A stretch of DNA of 64,000 nucleotides from Cryobacterium suzukii. Its GTDB lineage: Bacteria; Actinomycetota; Actinomycetes; Actinomycetales; Microbacteriaceae. Below are positions 44,211 through 51,655 of this stretch, piece after piece. The stretch spans positions 62,001-126,000 of the forward strand of contig NZ_SOHJ01000008.1 in assembly GCF_004403185.1 (NCBI RefSeq), written 5' to 3'. Below the pieces are notes generated by a model. The model saw nothing but the letters and a program-made list of their open reading frames with translations. It was not told where the DNA came from and ran no database searches. Made by a program: the position numbers and the translations under genes. Numbering within the stretch: the stretch's first letter is position 1; every line of letters begins with the position of its first letter.

Positions 44211-44486
44211 TCAGCCGCCGCCGAGCAGGGAGGGAATCTTCTCGAACATCTGATTGGTGAATGCAATCGATTCGGCGATCATCCAGTGGCCGCAAATCAG
44301 TAGAGCCAAGGACACTGCCACGGCCTTGGGTACAAACGACAGCGTGACTTCCTGAATCTGCGTGATCGACTGCATCAGCGAGATGGCGAATCCCACCACG
44401 AGAGCGGTGATGAGAACAGGCGCCGACAGCTTGGCAGCGAGAATGAGCGCCTGCAGACCGATATCGAGCACCGCGTTGGTGTTCAT
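44211..44486 (-). CDS. fliQ: flagellar export protein FliQ
   Basis: Small export-gate protein: 91 residues with two membrane spans, including APVLITALVVGFAISLMQSITQIQE and FVPKAVAVSLALLICGHWM. Length and motifs are typical. Overlaps the fliP end by four bases; fliR follows two bases later. Confidence 0.94.
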   Translation of the reverse strand: MNTNAVLDIGLQALILAAKLSAPVLITALVVGFAISLMQSITQIQEVTLSFVPKAVAVSLALLICGHWMIAESIAFTNQMFEKIPSLLGGG

Positions 44487-45334
44487 GTGGCCATCTGATA
44501 ACTGCCGATGAGGCTCGTGATGATGAGCCCCCAGCCGTCGACGAGCACAAACAGAAGAATCTTGAACGGCAGCGAGATCATCACCGGCGGCAGCATCATC
44601 ATGCCCATCGACATCAGCGCCGCAGAGACGACGATGTCGATCACCAGGAATGGGATGAAGATGACAAAACCGATGATGAACGCGGCACGCAGTTCCGAGA
44701 TCATGAACGCGGGAATGAGCGTCAGCAGGGTGACCTCATCGGGATTGTCCGGGTTCGGCTGATCGGCGGCCCGGGTCATCAGGGCCAGGTCTTCGCCGCG
44801 TGTGTTGGCGAGCATGAATTGCCGCAGCGGCTCCGAACCCAGACTCAGCGCGTCGGTGAAGTTCAGTGAACCGTCGAGGTACGGCTGCAATGCGATGTTG
44901 TTGATGTCGGTCAGCACGGGCGCCATGATGAACAGGGACAGAAAAAGAGCCAGTCCGGCGAGCACCTGGTTGGGCGGGATCGACGGGAGTGCGAGGGCGT
45001 TGCGGGTCATAGCGAGCACCACGAAGATCTTGGTAAAGCTCGTCATCATGAGCAGCAGCGCCGGTGCGACCGACAGCAGGGTAATGCCCAGCAGGGTGAC
45101 GATTGCCGATGAGGGCGCACCGTTGGGACCATTAATGTCTACAGTGAGGCCGCCACCACCGGGGTCAGTCGGGTCGGTCGGATCGGTCGGAGGCGTCGGG
45201 TCGATCGGCATGGCGTGGCCGGCCGTAGCTCCCAGCCAGAGCAGCACCGTCGTGGTCAATACGATTAAAACGATGAACAGGCCGATGCGCGCAAAACGGG
45301 CCCGGGTGCCGAACCGATACGGCGGAGTATTCAC
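44483..45334 (-). CDS. fliP: flagellar export protein FliP
   Basis: Export-gate protein with an N-terminal signal-like span and four C-terminal spans. With the GTG at 45334 (GTGA overlap with fliO) it has 283 residues. The family core is clear: LLMMTSFTKIFVVLAMTRNAL, PPNQVLAGLALFLSLFIM, LIPAFMISELRAAFIIGFVIFIPFLVIDIVVSA and MMMLPPVMISLPFKILLFVLVDGW. Between the signal segment and the core is a Pro/Asp/Thr-rich linker with TDPTDPTDPG, which is not part of the usual family. An upstream start at 45370 is possible. Confidence 0.93.
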   Translation of the reverse strand: MNTPPYRFGTRARFARIGLFIVLIVLTTTVLLWLGATAGHAMPIDPTPPTDPTDPTDPGGGGLTVDINGPNGAPSSAIVTLLGITLLSVAPALLLMMTSFTKIFVVLAMTRNALALPSIPPNQVLAGLALFLSLFIMAPVLTDINNIALQPYLDGSLNFTDALSLGSEPLRQFMLANTRGEDLALMTRAADQPNPDNPDEVTLLTLIPAFMISELRAAFIIGFVIFIPFLVIDIVVSAALMSMGMMMLPPVMISLPFKILLFVLVDGWGLIITSLIGSYQMAT

Positions 45335-45783
45335 CGGCCCTGCCGAAGGAGTGCGGCGGTCTGGCGCCACGTCGACGGCGACAGGATCGACCCGGCTAGC
45401 GGGGCGGAGGGCGTTACGCGAGTCGCGTCATCCGCTTCAGCCGCGGCCAGGGAACGGGCGAACGCCGTCGCTGGTGCCGATTGCGACCCGCCCAGCACCG
45501 AAATGGCGGCGTCGAGGGTCGAAACCGTCGTCGGCACCAGGCACTTCTCATGCAGCACGGTCACGGCCTGCTCGGTGACGCCGAGAACGAGGCGCGTTCC
45601 ATCGACCTCGACGACGACAACGGATGCCTTCTGCCCGATGGGCTGACGGCCAACGACGGTCACCGGGTTGGCCACACCCAACGCGCGCGTTGCCCGTGAC
45701 AGGCGTCGCTGCAGGTACCAGAGCAGTGCCAGAACCACGCCCAGTGACAGGACGACGCGCACCGCAACAATAAGGGTGTCCAC
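45331..45783 (-). CDS. fliO: flagellar biosynthesis protein FliO
   Basis: Bitopic membrane protein of 150 residues: one N-terminal span (about 4-23), then a small cytoplasmic domain with VTVVGRQPIGQKASVVVVEVDGTRLVLGVTEQAVTVLHE, the FliO pattern. FliO stabilises FliP during assembly of the export gate. The Ala/Ser-rich C-terminal tail is longer than the core. It lies between fliN and fliP as usual. Confidence 0.9.
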   Translation of the reverse strand: MDTLIVAVRVVLSLGVVLALLWYLQRRLSRATRALGVANPVTVVGRQPIGQKASVVVVEVDGTRLVLGVTEQAVTVLHEKCLVPTTVSTLDAAISVLGGSQSAPATAFARSLAAAEADDATRVTPSAPLAGSILSPSTWRQTAALLRQGR

Positions 45784-46491
45784 TTACGACAGGCCATCCG
45801 CTACATCGAGAATCTGGGTGATGCGCACGGCGTAATCCTGGTCGACGACGACGATTTCGCCGTGGGCAATCAATCGACCGTTCAGGAGAATATCGGCCGG
45901 GGCTCCCGCCGAGCGATCCAGCTCGATGACGGCACCCGGTTTGAGCGACAAGACGTCACGCACGGACATGCGGGTGCGCCCGATTTCGACCGTCAACGAC
46001 ATCTCGACGTTGCTGATGCGCCCGAGGTTGCCCAGTGCTGTGCGCTCTGGCGCCGATCCTGGTCCGCCAACAACTCCGTTCTGCCGCAGCCGAATGGCAA
46101 ACCAACCGGTCACGACCCCGCCCGCGCTCAGTTCAAAAACCTCGGTCTCTTCGGCGGCGAACAGCGCTGAGGCGTCTTCGACCCGGGAATCGCCGAGCAC
46201 GCCGATTCCGAGCACTCCGGAGGCGCTCTCCAGGGCCGGACGCAGAACGTCCTGGCTGGAGACGAGCTGCGAGTTCGCCCCTGCAGCGGCATCGAGCGAC
46301 GCGGAATCGGTGAGTACAACGGCCAGGTCCGCGGATGTCGTACCCACAAACGAGGCCACAACGGCCGAACCGATACGCGATGTCAATTCGGCGCTGCCGA
46401 GGTGCGGCAGTGCCTGTAGCGGCACCGTCGTGGGCAACACGCGGATGAGCGCGTCGACGGCGACTTCGGGAATAGATCGGGTAGAAATCAT
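45784..46491 (-). CDS. fliN: flagellar motor switch protein FliN with N-terminal CheC/FliY-like region
   Basis: The C-terminal 75 residues (about 152-228) form the SpoA/FliN domain: LGRISNVEMSLTVEIGRTRMSVRDVLSLKPGAVIELDRSAGAP, ILLNGRLIAHGEIVVVDQDYAVRI. The first 140 residues resemble half of a CheC/FliY fold (SSQDVLRPALESASGVLG), but the conserved E-x2-N of phosphatases reads E-x2-S, so CheY-P phosphatase activity is doubtful. At 235 residues it is longer than plain FliN and shorter than FliY. Overlaps fliM by four bases. Confidence 0.88.
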   Translation of the reverse strand: MISTRSIPEVAVDALIRVLPTTVPLQALPHLGSAELTSRIGSAVVASFVGTTSADLAVVLTDSASLDAAAGANSQLVSSQDVLRPALESASGVLGIGVLGDSRVEDASALFAAEETEVFELSAGGVVTGWFAIRLRQNGVVGGPGSAPERTALGNLGRISNVEMSLTVEIGRTRMSVRDVLSLKPGAVIELDRSAGAPADILLNGRLIAHGEIVVVDQDYAVRITQILDVADGLS

Positions 46492-47399
46492 TGGGTTGTT
46501 TCCTCGGTATCAGTGACGATGCAGGCCAGCCGGGAACCGTTGGCTCCGACGGCCGCGCGGGCCAGCGACTGGCCGTCAACGGTCAGATTGAGCGGACGAT
46601 GCTGGGGATGCGGAATGTGCAGAACATCGCCGACCGCCAGGGACAGAATGCGACTGGGCAGTACGTGGGCGGTCTCGAGTCGAAGCGATACATCAACCGG
46701 TACGGCCGCGATCTGTGCCTGCAGAAATTCGGCAGCGTTCGACATGGTGCTCGTGGGGTTTGCTTCGCCGAGTTGCGGCATCAGGGCCGCAGCGGGAATC
46801 GCCACCGTCGCTGTGGCGGTGACCTTTTCCACTCGAATTGCGAAGGTCGCAACCACCATGAGGTCGCCGGTTGCCGCCGCCTGGGCGAACTGGGAGTTGT
46901 ACTGGATGGCCTCGACGCCCATTTCGTCGACGATCAATGACCCAAAGGAATAACGCAGGTCTTCGAGGCTTTCCGAAATCAGCTTGCGAATCAGGGCCAG
47001 CTCTATCTGGGTGAAGTTGCGTTCAACGAGCACCGGGATGCTGCTGCTGCCGCCGAGCATGTGGTTCACCCAGGTGAGTGCCGACGTGGTCGGAAACTGA
47101 ATGACCGCGCGGGCTTCCAGGCCGGCGACCGTGCACAGCACCATGGCCGTTTTCGGCGGTAGCGAACCCGCGTACTCGTCGTAGGTGGCCATGAGTACCT
47201 GCTCGCAGGTCACCATGCACAGCACGCGTACGCGTGCGGTCAGCTGGGTGCCCCACTGCCGCGCAAAAGTCTCAAAGGCCAGTTCCAAAACGCGGGAGTG
47301 TTCACGAGCCAGGGTGGTGGGCCGCCGAAAGTCGTACAGCTCAACACTTCTTGCCGCTTTAACGAGCGCGCTGTTGCCGACCTGATCCTGGACTGTCAC
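46488..47399 (-). CDS. fliM: flagellar motor switch protein FliM
   Basis: C-ring protein linking FliG to FliN and CheY-P. The 303-residue protein shows VELYDFRRPTTLAREHSRVLELAFETFARQW and the middle domain with a C-terminal SpoA part (EVGDVLHIPHP-like). The usual extreme N-terminal CheY-binding EIDALL helix is not evident; instead it begins MTVQDQVGNSALVKAARS. The GTG start lies just after a FliA-type promoter (47407-47433), so the mRNA may begin on the start codon. It opens the fliM-to-csrA part of the cluster. Confidence 0.92.
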   Translation of the reverse strand: MTVQDQVGNSALVKAARSVELYDFRRPTTLAREHSRVLELAFETFARQWGTQLTARVRVLCMVTCEQVLMATYDEYAGSLPPKTAMVLCTVAGLEARAVIQFPTTSALTWVNHMLGGSSSIPVLVERNFTQIELALIRKLISESLEDLRYSFGSLIVDEMGVEAIQYNSQFAQAAATGDLMVVATFAIRVEKVTATATVAIPAAALMPQLGEANPTSTMSNAAEFLQAQIAAVPVDVSLRLETAHVLPSRILSLAVGDVLHIPHPQHRPLNLTVDGQSLARAAVGANGSRLACIVTDTEETTQ

Positions 47400-47406
47400 G
47401 TTGGGA

Positions 47407-47433
47407 CTATCGACCGACGCGGTCGAAAGGTAA
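47407..47433 (-). promoter_or_regulatory. FliA-type promoter upstream of fliM (TTAC-N15-GTCGATAG)
   Basis: Minus strand: TTAC at 47433-47430, 15 bases, then GTCGATAG at 47414-47407, and seven bases to the GTG of fliM. The same two words with the same spacing occur before flgB, and a close variant before fliC. The flagellar consensus TAAA-N15-GCCGATAA is matched in spacing and in the CGATA core. Activity inferred. Confidence 0.6.
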
Positions 47434-47471
47434 GAAGTCTCAGCTAGCGGATGCGCCGCATCGGTTCACGG

Positions 47472-48329
47472 TCAATTCTCGGCCACGACTCCGGGAATGA
47501 GTGCTCGCACGCTGTCCGGCTGGTCTGAGAGCAGCACGATGTCGACCCGGCGGTTCTGCGCCATGTCCGCAAGTGTGGATCCGGTGTTCGCCGGCTGAGC
47601 CGACCCAAAAGCGACTGCGGAGATCAGGTCTCCGGCGACGCCGCCCTGCTCCACCAGGCGACGCAACACCTGGGTAGCCCGGCTGGCCGACAATTCCCAG
47701 TCGGTGGGGAAGGTGGCGGACTGGCCGTGTTTGTCCGCGTGCCCTTCCACCGAAATTTTCTGCGCGGTGGCCACGAGGGCCGGTGCTGCGGCATCGAGCA
47801 CCGTGATCGCAGCCACCGTGAGCTGGGCGCTGTCCGGTGCGAAGAATGTTTCACTCCCGACCAGCCCCAGGGTCAGACCACGGTCGGTGATGTGAAATTC
47901 CACGAGATCGGCTACCCCGGCTGCGGTCAGGTTACCCGTGACAGCAATCTCAAGCTGATCAAGCTTCGCGACCTCCCGCGCGGCCGCTTCGGCGTTTGCC
48001 GTTGCCAGGGCGGTCGCGTCGGCCGGATCGAGAGCATCCGCTGAGTGCGTGACTTCCGTGGGCGATTCGCCCTCGTTATCGATAAGGTCAGCCGGAACAA
48101 CGACTCCCTCCGCGGTGTCGACCTTGCCGGCATCCACCGCTCCGAAACCGGTGGCCAGGGAGTTGGCCAGCTGCTCGTACTTGTCCTGGTCGACGGTCGA
48201 CATGGCGAACAGCACGATGAACATACACATCAACACGGTAACCATGTCCATGTAGGAAGCCATCCACCGTTCGTCGGGGTGAACGTCCTCCTCTTCCACC
48301 ATTTTGCGGCGCTTGGCCCGCACACTCAT
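47472..48329 (-). CDS. motB: flagellar stator protein MotB
   Basis: Anchors the stator to peptidoglycan and, with MotA, conducts the ions. The 285-residue protein has a basic N-terminus, a single span with Asp28 (WMASYMDMVTVLMCMFIVLF), a plug-like segment and a C-terminal OmpA domain (FFAPDSAQLT, ISVEGHADKHG, LSASRATQVLRRLVEQG, NRRVDIVL). Proton coupling is expected but sodium cannot be excluded. Overlaps motA by four bases. Confidence 0.94.
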   Translation of the reverse strand: MSVRAKRRKMVEEEDVHPDERWMASYMDMVTVLMCMFIVLFAMSTVDQDKYEQLANSLATGFGAVDAGKVDTAEGVVVPADLIDNEGESPTEVTHSADALDPADATALATANAEAAAREVAKLDQLEIAVTGNLTAAGVADLVEFHITDRGLTLGLVGSETFFAPDSAQLTVAAITVLDAAAPALVATAQKISVEGHADKHGQSATFPTDWELSASRATQVLRRLVEQGGVAGDLISAVAFGSAQPANTGSTLADMAQNRRVDIVLLSDQPDSVRALIPGVVAEN

Positions 48330-49204
48330 GCTGCTTCGGGAAGGTCTTTATCCTTCCCCTTACCCTTGCCACTGGTCTTAGTTTTGGTCTTGGTCTTGGC
48401 GGCTGCCCCGGCGGTATCCGCTGCGCCGTCTTTGCCCTTGGCACCGACTTTCGGCAGCAGCTCAGCGGGAACCATGGCGCGCAGGCGTTCTCCGAGGAGG
48501 CGTGGCTGACTGCCGGCCTGCACGGCCAGGGCGCCTTCCAAGACCAGAGTCATACGGTCGGCTTCGAGGTCGGCCAGGCGGCGCAGGCGTGAGCCGAGCG
48601 GTAGCCAGATGAAGTTGGCCGAGAGCAGGCCCCAGAGAGTTGCGACGAAGGCGGCCGCGATCATCGGTCCCAGTGTCGCGGGCGTGTCCAGGTTTTCGAG
48701 AACGTGGGTCAACGATACGACCGTGCCGATGATGCCCACCGTCGGGGCGTACCCGCCGAGACCGGTGAAAAATTTGGCGGCATTTCGATTCGATCGAGCC
48801 GCTGTCGCGATCTCGTCCTCGAGGAGCATCCTCAGTTCATCTCCGTCTGTACCGTCGGCGATGTTTTGCAGGGCGCCGCGCAGAAACGGATCCTTGACGT
48901 TGTCGGCGGCCTGATCAAGCGCGAGCAGGCCGGAACTCCGGGCGGTTTCGGCAAGTCCGACGACCTGGTCGATAACGGACTGCGGCGGCGTGGTCTTGCC
49001 GAGGAACGCTCCAGGGACTGCCTTGAAAGCAGACGTGAAGTCCTTGATCGTGCCGCCCGCGAGGCCGACCGCAATGGTCGCGCCGAAGACCAGAATCATG
49101 GGCGCTGGCAGCAGGATAGACATGACGGAGGAATGTTCGATGGTGATCATGGCCACGAGGGCACCGAAGGCGAGTACCAGGCCGATCAGAGTTGCGGGAT
49201 CCAC
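48326..49204 (-). CDS. motA: flagellar stator protein MotA
   Basis: Ion-channel subunit of the motor: 292 residues with four spans. Recognisable regions are DPATLIGLVLAFGALVAM, the periplasmic-side GGYAPTVGIIGTVVSLTHVLENL motif, and a cytoplasmic loop with EDEIATAARSNR. The C-terminus carries a low-complexity Lys/Thr-Lys/Gly tail, encoded by near-perfect 6-base repeats. The start (GTG) overlaps the flbD stop by one base (TAGTG). Confidence 0.94.
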   Translation of the reverse strand: MDPATLIGLVLAFGALVAMITIEHSSVMSILLPAPMILVFGATIAVGLAGGTIKDFTSAFKAVPGAFLGKTTPPQSVIDQVVGLAETARSSGLLALDQAADNVKDPFLRGALQNIADGTDGDELRMLLEDEIATAARSNRNAAKFFTGLGGYAPTVGIIGTVVSLTHVLENLDTPATLGPMIAAAFVATLWGLLSANFIWLPLGSRLRRLADLEADRMTLVLEGALAVQAGSQPRLLGERLRAMVPAELLPKVGAKGKDGAADTAGAAAKTKTKTKTSGKGKGKDKDLPEAA

Positions 49205-49437
49205 TAGAGCTTCCTGGGGCCTCGTGGCAGGTCCCCGGCGCTCGGGTCGTAGGCGAGCGCGATGACGTGGGCACGGTAGCTGGCGATTTTCTCGATGACG
49301 TCTTCCATGGACTCGGTGACGATGAAGTTGGCGCCGTCGACCATGACGAGTGTTGTATCCGGGTTCGCGTGGATGCGCTCGATCAGATCCGGGTTAATCG
49401 CAAAGTGACTGTCATTCAGCCGCGTAAGTACGATCAT
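49204..49437 (-). CDS. flbD: FlbD-family flagellar protein
   Basis: Small protein (77 residues) with the FlbD core: MIVLTRLNDSHFAINPDLIERI, NPDTTLVMVDGANFIVTESMEDVIEKI. I use the ATG at 49437 because AGGATG upstream serves as a ribosome site and the family begins here. FlbD homologues are regularly encoded between flgE and motA in Gram-positives; the function is unclear. The gene preceding it in transcription is a decayed DUF559 gene rather than flgE directly. Confidence 0.88.
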   Translation of the reverse strand: MIVLTRLNDSHFAINPDLIERIHANPDTTLVMVDGANFIVTESMEDVIEKIASYRAHVIALAYDPSAGDLPRGPRKL

Positions 49438-49472
49438 GTGCTCATCCTGTCTCGAACGACTCGAGGGAGGCG

Positions 49473-49829
49473 TCATTGTGTACCATCGGCCGCCGAGCGG
49501 CTCATGTTAGCTAGCTCAACGGCGCTCACTAGACAATTTTGAGGGGTTGTCTGTCCTTGCAACCAGCCGAAGTCGTCTACTGAGCGCGGCGGAGCCATCC
49601 GCGACGCATCAGGGTTGCGCTCGATGCGTGCTACCAGTTCGCGCTCGTGACGCAGATCCTCCGCATTGACCCGGGTGACGTGCAGCCCCTCGGACTCCAT
49701 GTCGGCCGTGCGCGTGAGGTCGCGGCGCCACTGGCGCTGATCGGTGCAGTGGTGGTCGCCCTTCTATTCGAGCAGCTCACCGTAATCCTAGAAGTAGTTC
49801 ACGCCATCAGGATGACGCATCCCGCGCAT
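49473..49829 (-). pseudogene. decayed DUF559 (VSR-like endonuclease fold) gene
   Basis: In one frame the minus strand reads ...NYF-stop-DYGELLE-stop-KGDHHCTDQRQWRRDLTRTAD, then MESEGLHVTRVNAEDLRHE and LVARIERN, the end part of DUF559-type proteins (typically EYEGDHHRTDxxQWxRDL). Two TAG stops lie at 49790-49788 and 49766-49764 and the N-terminal part is lacking, so it is a fossil. It is flanked by two related palindromic repeats (49525-49588 and 49856-49920). It interrupts the normal flgE-flbD succession of the flagellar operon. No function is expected. Confidence 0.7.
49525..49588. repeat. palindromic repeat flanking the DUF559 fossil, left copy
   Basis: Begins CTCACTAGACAATTTTGAGGGG (degenerate relative of the right copy's CTCAGTAGACAAGATTGTGGGG, 18 of 22 equal) and ends GTCTACTGAGCGCG, identical over 14 bases to the end of the right copy. 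Inside it AGACAA and TTGTCT form a small hairpin. Confidence 0.65.
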
Positions 49830-49855
49830 CCCCGGAAAGTTATGCACAGCCCAAA

Positions 49856-49920
49856 CTCAGTAGACAAGATTGTGGGGTCCGGAAGTTTTGGGACCCCATA
49901 AACGTGTCTACTGAGCGCGA
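49856..49920. repeat. palindromic repeat flanking the DUF559 fossil, right copy
   Basis: Outer arms CTCAGTAGACA (49856-49866) and TGTCTACTGAG (49905-49915) are perfect complements; inner arms TGGGGTCC and GGACCCCA (49873-49880, 49891-49898) pair as well. It directly abuts the flgE stop codon. It ends with the 14-base GTCTACTGAGCGCG shared with the left copy. Confidence 0.75.
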
Positions 49921-51117
49921 TTACCGCTTCAGGTTGGTGAGCTCCTGCAAGACCTCGTCTGAGGTGGTGATGATTCGGGCGTTGGCCTGGAAGCCGCGCT
50001 GGGCGACGATCAGGTTGGTGAATTCCTGCGACAGGTCGACGTTGGACATTTCGAGCGCGCCGCTGGTCAGCGAGCCGAGGCTGCCGGTGCCGGCGGTTCC
50101 GAGTTCGGCGCCACCGGAGTTGAAGGTGGCGCGGTAGGCGGAGGAGCCGGCCTTTTCGAGCCCGCCCGGGTTGACGAAGGTGGCGAGGGCGATGCGGCCG
50201 ATGGCCTGCTGCTGACCGTTGCTGAACAGGCCGACGAGGGTTCCGTCGGCACCAAGCGTGTAGCTGTTGAGCGTGCCGGCCGCGTTGCCATCGTCGGTGT
50301 TACCGGCAACGGTGGCGAGACCGGCGAAGCCCTTGAGGTCGTTCAAGTTCATGGTGATCTTATCGACCACAAAACCAGTGACATCTCCGAAGTCGCCCGT
50401 CGGCGTTCCGTCTGCTGCGGTCTCTGCGGTGAGCTGCACGGCGTCAGCCGGGTCGCCACCGGTTTGGCCAACGGTCCAGCCATCCGGCGTTGCCGTACGC
50501 GTGAAATCCAGTGACACCGTGCGCAAGTTTCCCAGGTCATCGAAGACATCAACGTTGCGTGTGAGGATGGTGCCGTCTGCCGCATCCGACGGCAGGTTGC
50601 CGCTGAAGGTCGCGGCGGTCGAAGCGGATGCCGGCACGATCGCGCCAACCGGCAGAGTCATGTTTCCGGTGGCTCCGCCAGCGTTGACGACGCCGTTGGT
50701 TGCGCCCCAACCCTGCACGATTGCGCCGTCGGGCGAGACCAGTCGGCCGGCCGAGTCGAAATTGAAAGAACCGGCACGGGTGTAAAGGATTTCGTCGCCG
50801 AGCGACGTCACGAAGAAGCCGTCGCCGTTGATCATGAAGTCGGTGGTCTTGCCGGTCGCCTGCGAGGAGCCCTGGGCGAAGTTCGTGGAGATTCCGGCGA
50901 CCTGCACACCGAGGCCGACCTGGGCCGGGTTGGTACCACCGGTGGTGGCCGTGGCGCCGCCGGCGGCCTCGGTGAGCTGCGACAGGGTGTCTTGAAACTG
51001 AGCGGCGGACGCCTTGAACGCCGTCGTATTCACATTGGCGATGTTGTTACCGGTCACGTCGAGCATGGTCTGGTGTGAACGAAGGCCAGAGATACCGGAG
51101 TAGAGAGAACGAAGCAT
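49921..51117 (-). CDS. flgE: flagellar hook protein FlgE
   Basis: The 398-residue protein has the conserved rod/hook termini: N-terminal MLRSLYSGISGLRSHQTMLDVTGNNIANVNTTAFKAS, and C-terminal MSNVDLSQEFTNLIVAQRGFQANARIITTSDEVLQEL. The middle is a variable surface domain with NGDGFFV near 94. The length fits the hook protein rather than FlgF/FlgG rod proteins. It follows flgD. Its stop is next to a palindromic repeat. Confidence 0.93.
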   Translation of the reverse strand: MLRSLYSGISGLRSHQTMLDVTGNNIANVNTTAFKASAAQFQDTLSQLTEAAGGATATTGGTNPAQVGLGVQVAGISTNFAQGSSQATGKTTDFMINGDGFFVTSLGDEILYTRAGSFNFDSAGRLVSPDGAIVQGWGATNGVVNAGGATGNMTLPVGAIVPASASTAATFSGNLPSDAADGTILTRNVDVFDDLGNLRTVSLDFTRTATPDGWTVGQTGGDPADAVQLTAETAADGTPTGDFGDVTGFVVDKITMNLNDLKGFAGLATVAGNTDDGNAAGTLNSYTLGADGTLVGLFSNGQQQAIGRIALATFVNPGGLEKAGSSAYRATFNSGGAELGTAGTGSLGSLTSGALEMSNVDLSQEFTNLIVAQRGFQANARIITTSDEVLQELTNLKR

Positions 51118-51180
51118 GGGGTGCTGCCTTTCAGGAAAGAATTATGCGGTGCAGTTGGTGGGTCGAGGAAAAACCTCGGA

Positions 51181-51642
51181 TCAGGCCGCGGTCGTCGCCT
51201 CCGCGGCGTCTGCGGCAACGGCGCTGGTCACGCCGGAAATAACATCGAGGGCCACCGGTTCACCGTTGACGGTGACCGTGGGCACGGGGCCGGCGAACGA
51301 GACCGACGACACGAGCCCCGTGATTTCGACGCCGTCGGCGTCGGTATAGGTGACCGTCTCCCCCACCAGGGCTGCCGCCGAGGTTCGCATCTGGAGGGAA
51401 AAGCCCTCCTCGCTTGCCGTGGCCATTTCGGTGAGCTTTTCCATCATGGCGAGCTGGGTGGTCTGGGCGATCATCTCGTTGGTATCCATCGGAGCGCTGG
51501 GATCCTGGTTTTGCAACTGCGTCACCAGCAACGACATGAATACCTCCGAGTCCATGGACTGGTTGGGGGTGCGCGTCGTGGTCGTGGACGAGTACATTCC
51601 GGTCGGAGCGGCGGCAGTAGCTGCCATGGCGTCGATTGTCAC
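51181..51642 (-). CDS. flgD: flagellar hook assembly protein FlgD
   Basis: Hook-cap protein. The 153-residue product starts at the GTG at 51642, seven bases after AAGGAG. It has the FlgD signature SEVFMSLLVTQLQNQDPSAPMDTNEMIAQTTQLAMMEKL and a short C-terminal part with VTYTDADGVEITGLVSSV. It lacks most of the larger C-terminal fold of proteobacterial FlgD, as is usual in Gram-positives. Located between fliK and flgE as expected. Confidence 0.92.
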   Translation of the reverse strand: MTIDAMAATAAAPTGMYSSTTTTRTPNQSMDSEVFMSLLVTQLQNQDPSAPMDTNEMIAQTTQLAMMEKLTEMATASEEGFSLQMRTSAAALVGETVTYTDADGVEITGLVSSVSFAGPVPTVTVNGEPVALDVISGVTSAVAADAAEATTAA

Positions 51643-51655
51643 GGTTTTTCTCCTT

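Noticed and set aside
49473..49700. 75-codon open frame taken as an intact small gene
   Set aside because: The frame continues upstream through two TAG codons with DUF559-like sequence on both sides, so it is the tail of a pseudogene.
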